Source: UMGS1601 sp964617585
GTDB taxonomy: Bacteria > Bacillota > Clostridia > Oscillospirales > Ruminococcaceae
Length of the DNA: 64,000 nt
Assembly: GCA_964617585.1 (NCBI GenBank)
Contig: CAZTXS010000001.1
Coordinates: 1 to 64,000 of the forward strand
Direction: 5' to 3'
Shown here: in pieces, positions 60,207 through 64,000 of the stretch
Layout: every line of letters starts with the position of its first letter
Position numbering within the stretch: position 1 is the first letter of the stretch
Notes under the pieces: generated by a model
What the model was told of the DNA's origin: nothing
Databases searched by the model: none
Seen by the model: only the letters and a program-made list of their open reading frames with translations
Made by a program: the position numbers and the translations under genes

Positions 60207-61101
60207 TATGAATTACCTTGTCGGTAAGGGTATAAAAAGTATTTGGAAAAATAAAATGATGTCTTTTGCATCGTTTTGTATAATGCTTGTTTCGCTGTTG
60301 ATGGTAGGCATTTCGGTTCTTGCCGCAATTAATATAAACAAAATCATCAGCGGTATCGAAGGCAAAAATGAGGTTGTCGTTATAATCAAGGACGAAACGT
60401 CAGACGAAGCGGCTTCGGCGCTTGGAACAAGTATAGGCGAAATTGAAAATGTTGATACGGTTTCTTTCTATTCAAAGGAAGAGGCTTGGGAATCTATGAT
60501 AGAAGATATGTCGGAGCAGGAAAAAAGTCTTTTTCAATATACCGACGGCGACAACCCGCTTCCCGACACATATAAGGTTTCTGTTAAAGACATAGAAAAA
60601 ATGGCTGACACAACCAACCTTATGGAAACTCTGGACGGGGTAGAGTCGGTCAAGGCTTCTAATGAATTTGCCGACGTTCTTATCAGCATAAGAAACATCT
60701 TTTCGGTAATTGCATTAGCGGTTGTCATAGCGTTGATTATAGTATGTCTTGTTATTATCTCAAATACAACGAGGACAAGCGTTTTCGCAAGGAGAAAAGA
60801 AATCAACATCATGAAATATGTCGGAGCGACAAATAAGTTTATCAAGATACCTTTCCAGATTGAGGGTACTCTCATCGGAATTATTGCTGCGGTTGCTGCG
60901 TTTATCCTTACAATGTTTGTTTACAGGGGCGCGTCTAACCTGTTGCATGGCAATTATCAGATTCTGTCCGTTTTAGGAGTAAACTCGCTTTATTCATTCA
61001 GAGATATCTTTTTGCCTGTGGCTGTTGCATATCTGATTTGCGGAGCTGTAATCGGAGCTATCGGAACAACTATCAGTACAAGCAAGTATGTTAAAGTATA
61101 A
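60193..61101 (+). CDS. ftsX: Cell division protein FtsX
   Basis: 302 residues. Four membrane segments: about 20-45, then three near 170-300, with a large outer loop (50-165) that binds the hydrolase. The TAA stop (61099-61101) lies within the first bases of a PR140 copy. Confidence 0.96.
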   Translation: MKLSSMNYLVGKGIKSIWKNKMMSFASFCIMLVSLLMVGISVLAAININKIISGIEGKNEVVVIIKDETSDEAASALGTSIGEIENVDTVSFYSKEEAWESMIEDMSEQEKSLFQYTDGDNPLPDTYKVSVKDIEKMADTTNLMETLDGVESVKASNEFADVLISIRNIFSVIALAVVIALIIVCLVIISNTTRTSVFARRKEINIMKYVGATNKFIKIPFQIEGTLIGIIAAVAAFILTMFVYRGASNLLHGNYQILSVLGVNSLYSFRDIFLPVAVAYLICGAVIGAIGTTISTSKYVKV

Positions 61102-61237
61102 CTAAGGTAAAATGTCCCCCGCCTCTATAGGCGGCGGGTTCCATTACCTGTTCAGCAGCGGATACAATCCCCTACTGAACGGCCGGTTGGCAAAGCCGAC
61201 ACTTGCCACGTTGAATGACGGGCAAGCCCTTATTGAA
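61097..61237 (+). repeat. PR140 dispersed repeat, full copy 8
   Basis: Full copy; its TATAAC supplies the ftsX stop codon. Stem C has GTTGGC/GCCGAC, which keeps a U-G pair. Confidence 0.96.
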
Positions 61238-61361
61238 AAACAGATAGATAATTTACAGCAGGCGGATTTTTCAGTCTGCTTGACTGTATCAGAACATAAC
61301 AAAAGAAGTGTGGGGAACATCTGAAAGCGTATTGGTTTCAGATTATTAAGAGAGGAACAAA

Positions 61362-62693
61362 ATGAAAGTACAAAGACTTTTAAAAAGAGCTTTTACTTGT
61401 ATTGCTGCTTTGATTATAAGCTTGGGTATTTTCTCCGGCGTGTCAAATACTGATATTATGTATTCATCTGCGTCAAAGGTTTCAGACGCTAAGAAAAAGG
61501 TTGAAGAATATCAGGCCCAGCAGGATGAGTATGATAAGCAAATAAAAGAAACAGAGGATGACATAGCGAAGGAAGAGGAAAATCAACAGGCTATAAAAAA
61601 GCAGATGGAAACGGTTCAAAAGACCATACAGAGTCTTGACGAATACATATCCGAGCTTCAGGGAAATATAGACGATCTTAACAACCGGATTTCAGAAACA
61701 CAGAAGTTGGTTGATACCAAAAAGGCGGAAATCGATTCGGGCATAAGCGACTTCAAGCAAAGGCTTCGTGCGATGTATATTGCAGGAACTGATTCTTACA
61801 CATCAATAATTTTGGGTGCGGATGATTTCTATGACGTTCTTATGAAGGTCGAGCTTGTTAAGAGAGTTGCCGATCACGATAATAAAACTATAGATAATCT
61901 TGTTAAGCTCAAGGAAGAATATGAGGAAGCTGAAGAAAAGCTTGAATCTCAAAGGACTGAGTTGGAGAGCGAAAAATCCACATATGATAAGCAGAAAGAA
62001 AAGAAAACAAAGCAGAAGGAAAAGCTTAAAAACCTATACGCTCAGAGCAGTGAATCTCAACAGGCTTTAGAAGAGGATAAAGCTGTTTATGAGAAGAAAA
62101 AAGAAGAGATAGCTAAAGAGCAGGAAGAAGCCGAAGAGCAATGGGAAAAGCTTGTTGCCGAAGCGAAGAAAAGAGCGGAAGAAAAAGCGGCAAGAGAAGC
62201 TGCCGCCGCTGCCGCAAATAATGATACTCCTAGCGGAAACACCGCCACAACAGCGGGAGGATCATCGACTGTTACAGGCAACTTTATCTGGCCGTGTCCC
62301 GGATATTATAATATTACATACGGAGTTGGATGGCGCTGGGGCGCTTATCATGCAGGAATCGACATCTCTTCAAGCGGTATAAGAGGCGCTCAGATTGTGG
62401 CTTCTGACGCAGGAACTGTTGTTCAGGCTGAAAATTCATGCACCCATGACTATGGCAAGAGCGGAAGCTGCGGATGCGGCGGCGGTTACGGAAGATACTG
62501 CATCGTAGACCACGGAAACGGTTATATGACTTTATACGGGCATATGGAAAATTGTATAGTCAGCGTAGGAGATACGGTGAATCAGGGGCAGACCTTGGGT
62601 TATGTAGGTTCTACAGGATTTTCAACAGGCGCTCACCTTCATTTTGAGGTAAGGCTTAACGGCGTTGCTCAGAACCCTGAAAATTATGTATAA
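61362..62693 (+). CDS. M23 murein hydrolase with coiled coil (FtsEX partner, EnvC/PcsB-like)
   Basis: 443 residues. Signal peptide (1-37), a long coiled coil at about 40-280, an Ala/Asn-rich linker and a LytM domain with HAGIDIS near 332, LYGHM near 397 and HLHFEV near 423: all zinc and catalytic His/Asp present. A Cys-rich insert (CTHDYG, CGCGGGYG, near 369-385) lies within the domain. The place after ftsEX matches EnvC/PcsB, whose coiled coil is released by FtsX. The TAA stop lies in a PR140 copy. Confidence 0.93.
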   Translation: MKVQRLLKRAFTCIAALIISLGIFSGVSNTDIMYSSASKVSDAKKKVEEYQAQQDEYDKQIKETEDDIAKEEENQQAIKKQMETVQKTIQSLDEYISELQGNIDDLNNRISETQKLVDTKKAEIDSGISDFKQRLRAMYIAGTDSYTSIILGADDFYDVLMKVELVKRVADHDNKTIDNLVKLKEEYEEAEEKLESQRTELESEKSTYDKQKEKKTKQKEKLKNLYAQSSESQQALEEDKAVYEKKKEEIAKEQEEAEEQWEKLVAEAKKRAEEKAAREAAAAAANNDTPSGNTATTAGGSSTVTGNFIWPCPGYYNITYGVGWRWGAYHAGIDISSSGIRGAQIVASDAGTVVQAENSCTHDYGKSGSCGCGGGYGRYCIVDHGNGYMTLYGHMENCIVSVGDTVNQGQTLGYVGSTGFSTGAHLHFEVRLNGVAQNPENYV

Positions 62694-62827
62694 CTAAGGC
62701 AAAATGTCCCCCGCCTCTATAGGGCGGCGGGTTCCGTTACCCGTTCAGCAGCGGGATACAATCCCTTACTGACCGGTCGGCATTGCCGACCCTTGCCACG
62801 TTGAATGACGGGCAAGCCCTTATTGAA
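62689..62827 (+). repeat. PR140 dispersed repeat, full copy 9
   Basis: Full copy; its TATAAC supplies the stop codon of the M23 hydrolase gene. Stem B is less perfect here (CGTTCAGCAG/TTACTGACCG). Confidence 0.95.
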
Positions 62828-62840
62828 TAAATCATATTAA

Positions 62841-62873
62841 ATAAAAAACGGAGAGCTTTATAAACTCTCCGTT
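62841..62873 (-). terminator. Intrinsic terminator after the PF06541 gene
   Basis: On the minus strand AACGGAGAG pairs with CTCTCCGTT and is followed by TTTTTATTT. Serves the minus-strand gene that ends at 62889. Confidence 0.88.
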
Positions 62874-62888
62874 AATTTATGCTTTAAA

Positions 62889-63584
62889 TTAAGAATTGGG
62901 ATAAAAGTCGCTTACGGTTATTTCAGGCATTGAGTAATCGGTAATGCCCTTGCCTGCGTTTGGATAATGCTTTGAATAAATCATATCAGCAGTAAAGAAT
63001 AAAAGAAGTATTATACAAACAGACGTCGTAAGCTTTTTTGGTATTTTATTTATCATATCGTCCAGAAACGGACTCAGATAGTAAATCCCTAAGCATCCGC
63101 CTATTCCGAAAAGAACAGAAGCGGAAAAGCAAACTCTTCCGTTAAGATTTAAAATGTTTTCGCTGTAGTCCCACCAGCGAATTTTCTTCGTAAATTCAAA
63201 AAACCAGCTTGTTAAGTACTCTATAATTGTAAAAACAACGGTCACTAAAATAAAGGTGTGTAACGGATTTTTGGAGATTTTATAGGGTATAAATAAAACC
63301 AAAGTGCCGCCAAAGCCGTAAATAGGAAGCCACGGTCCGAAAAGCATACCTCGGTTTACAAAGGAGCCCTTGGTAAGAAAGTGAAAAATAACCTCCCACG
63401 ACCAGCCTATAAAAGAAAATATAAAAAAAATTAATACAATAGATGTATAGCTGTATTTTCTTTGATATGTACGCTTGGGTTTAGGTAAATGAATTTTGCA
63501 GGGAGCTTGCTCAGGAAGCTCCAACGGCGGGTTTTGACAGTCAAAAGCAACCGGAGTATTATGATGTTCGTTTTTATTATTCAT
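62889..63584 (-). CDS. Multispanning membrane protein, PF06541 (putative ABC transporter CmpB-like)
   Basis: 231 residues. Five or so membrane segments; the motif IGWSWEVIFHFLTKGSFVNRG split near 59-79 and LFGPWLPIYGFGG near 81 define the family, widespread in Clostridia and of unknown function. Single gene with its own terminator. Confidence 0.88.
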   Translation of the reverse strand: MNNKNEHHNTPVAFDCQNPPLELPEQAPCKIHLPKPKRTYQRKYSYTSIVLIFFIFSFIGWSWEVIFHFLTKGSFVNRGMLFGPWLPIYGFGGTLVLFIPYKISKNPLHTFILVTVVFTIIEYLTSWFFEFTKKIRWWDYSENILNLNGRVCFSASVLFGIGGCLGIYYLSPFLDDMINKIPKKLTTSVCIILLLFFTADMIYSKHYPNAGKGITDYSMPEITVSDFYPNS

Positions 63585-63660
63585 TATGAAGCCTCCTTTT
63601 TGAATGTAATTATAACATAATAATTAAAACATTGCAATATGCTGTCGAATATTGAAAATA

Positions 63661-63803
63661 TAATAACTTAGGCAAGATGTCCCCCGCCTCTATAGGCGGC
63701 GGGATCTATTACCCGTTCAGTAGAGGGATAAAATCCCCTACTGAACTGTCGGTCGGCAATGCCGACCCTTGCCGCATTGAATAACGGGCAAGCCCTTATT
63801 GAA
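63661..63803 (+). repeat. PR140 dispersed repeat, full copy 10
   Basis: Full copy in plus orientation beyond the start of the minus-strand PF06541 gene. It is the only full copy not located after a codirectional gene in this window. Confidence 0.94.
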
Positions 63804-63838
63804 ATAATTTTTAATCAGAATCGGTGTTTTTGCGTTTG

Positions 63839-63867
63839 TTGAAAAGTTGTAGATTTAATGCTATAAT
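63839..63867 (+). promoter_or_regulatory. Promoter facing the right edge
   Basis: TTGAAA (63839-63844) and TATAAT (63862-63867), spacer 17, pointing toward the possible partial gene at 63942. Confidence 0.65.
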
Positions 63868-63941
63868 AAATTATATGCTGTTTGGGTATTTACTTGTTCC
63901 CGTTTTATTTTAACTATATGGAAAGGAATAACTGAATAATT

Positions 63942-64000
63942 TTGATTTCTGTACTTTTGACCCCAATATATGCTTTATTGTTGATTTATATAATAAGAAG
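63942..64000 (+). CDS. Possible 5' end of a gene cut by the window edge
   Basis: A TTG at 63942 opens a frame to the edge that encodes a hydrophobic start (LISVLLTPIYALLLIYIIR as read), like a membrane anchor. AAAGGA lies 14 bases upstream, a long spacing. Too short to identify. Confidence 0.3.
   Translation, partial: MISVLLTPIYALLLIYIIR

Noticed and set aside
57374..61324. Open frames at 57374-57616 and 61112-61324 on the other strand of PR140 copies
   Set aside because: Same cause: they arise from the repeat sequence and show no independent coding signals.
29..63803. Possible CRISPR array from the many repeats
   Set aside because: The copies are single, far apart, 140 bp long and separated by genes, with no spacers of regular length and no cas genes.

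Overview
The window reads as a chromosome segment of an anaerobic, low-to-mid GC Firmicute of the class Clostridia, most likely of the Oscillospiraceae/Ruminococcus type. The evidence is the sporulation genes yabP and yabQ, the four-cysteine (type Z) S14 protein, an archaeal/eukaryal-type prolyl-tRNA synthetase, strong AAGGAGG ribosome binding sites with many GTG and TTG starts, and a lipoprotein xyloglucanase-like (GH74) enzyme that fits a plant-polysaccharide degrader. No rRNA, tRNA, CRISPR array, prophage or transposase gene was seen.

Layout. 1-9.8 kb is mostly on the minus strand: a family 2 glycosyltransferase, an AbrB-like regulator, proS behind a small membrane protein, an unknown membrane protein, the HtrA protease and the GH74-like lipoprotein, with one plus-strand radical SAM gene. 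9.9-12.7 kb holds yabP, yabQ, divIC and yabR and a small lipoprotein. 12.8-29.1 kb is the complete S10-spc-alpha ribosomal protein cluster (rpsJ to rplQ, including secY, adk, map, a KOW protein, infA, rpmJ and rpoA), preceded by a long structured leader with an internal intrinsic terminator. 29.3-33.9 kb is a phosphate module (Na/Pi symporter, response regulator, histidine kinase) with Pho-box-like repeats at its promoter. 33.9-36.1 kb has a purine nucleoside phosphorylase and an amidohydrolase. 36.1-44.3 kb is the rimP-nusA-ylxR-ylxQ-infB-rbfA-nrnA-truB-ribF operon, followed by gltX. 45.9-51.1 kb is an ABC exporter, GldG-like and DUF4340 cluster. 51.2-57.3 kb has an unknown small protein, mnmA, a degenerate MBOAT protein with a truncated DHHW-like partner, a YtqA-type radical SAM protein, rimM and trmD. 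57.7-63.6 kb has HPr, a CdaR/PucR-type regulator, ftsE, ftsX, an M23 coiled-coil murein hydrolase and a PF06541 membrane protein.

The most unusual feature is a dispersed non-coding repeat of about 140 bp (called PR140 here; my label). It has ten near-full copies, one shortened copy, two degenerate copies, four 27-28 bp mini copies and a tandem end fragment. Each full copy begins TATAAC(T/C)TAAGGC-like and ends GGGCAAGCCCTTATTGAA, with three larger stem-loops between. Nine of ten near-full copies lie directly downstream of a gene and in the same direction as it. In three cases (response regulator, ftsX, M23 hydrolase) the TAA inside the repeat's first bases is the gene's own stop codon. Copies also interrupt highly conserved operons (nusA/ylxR, response regulator/kinase, gldG/DUF4340). 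At least one compensatory base-pair change supports selection on a folded structure. I read it as a MITE-like or REP-like element active as a 3'-end or intercistronic RNA structure; its origin and function are not known from the sequence.

Gene coordinates use the start codon I judged best from ribosome binding sites and family length; where this differs from the longest open frame the reason is stated.
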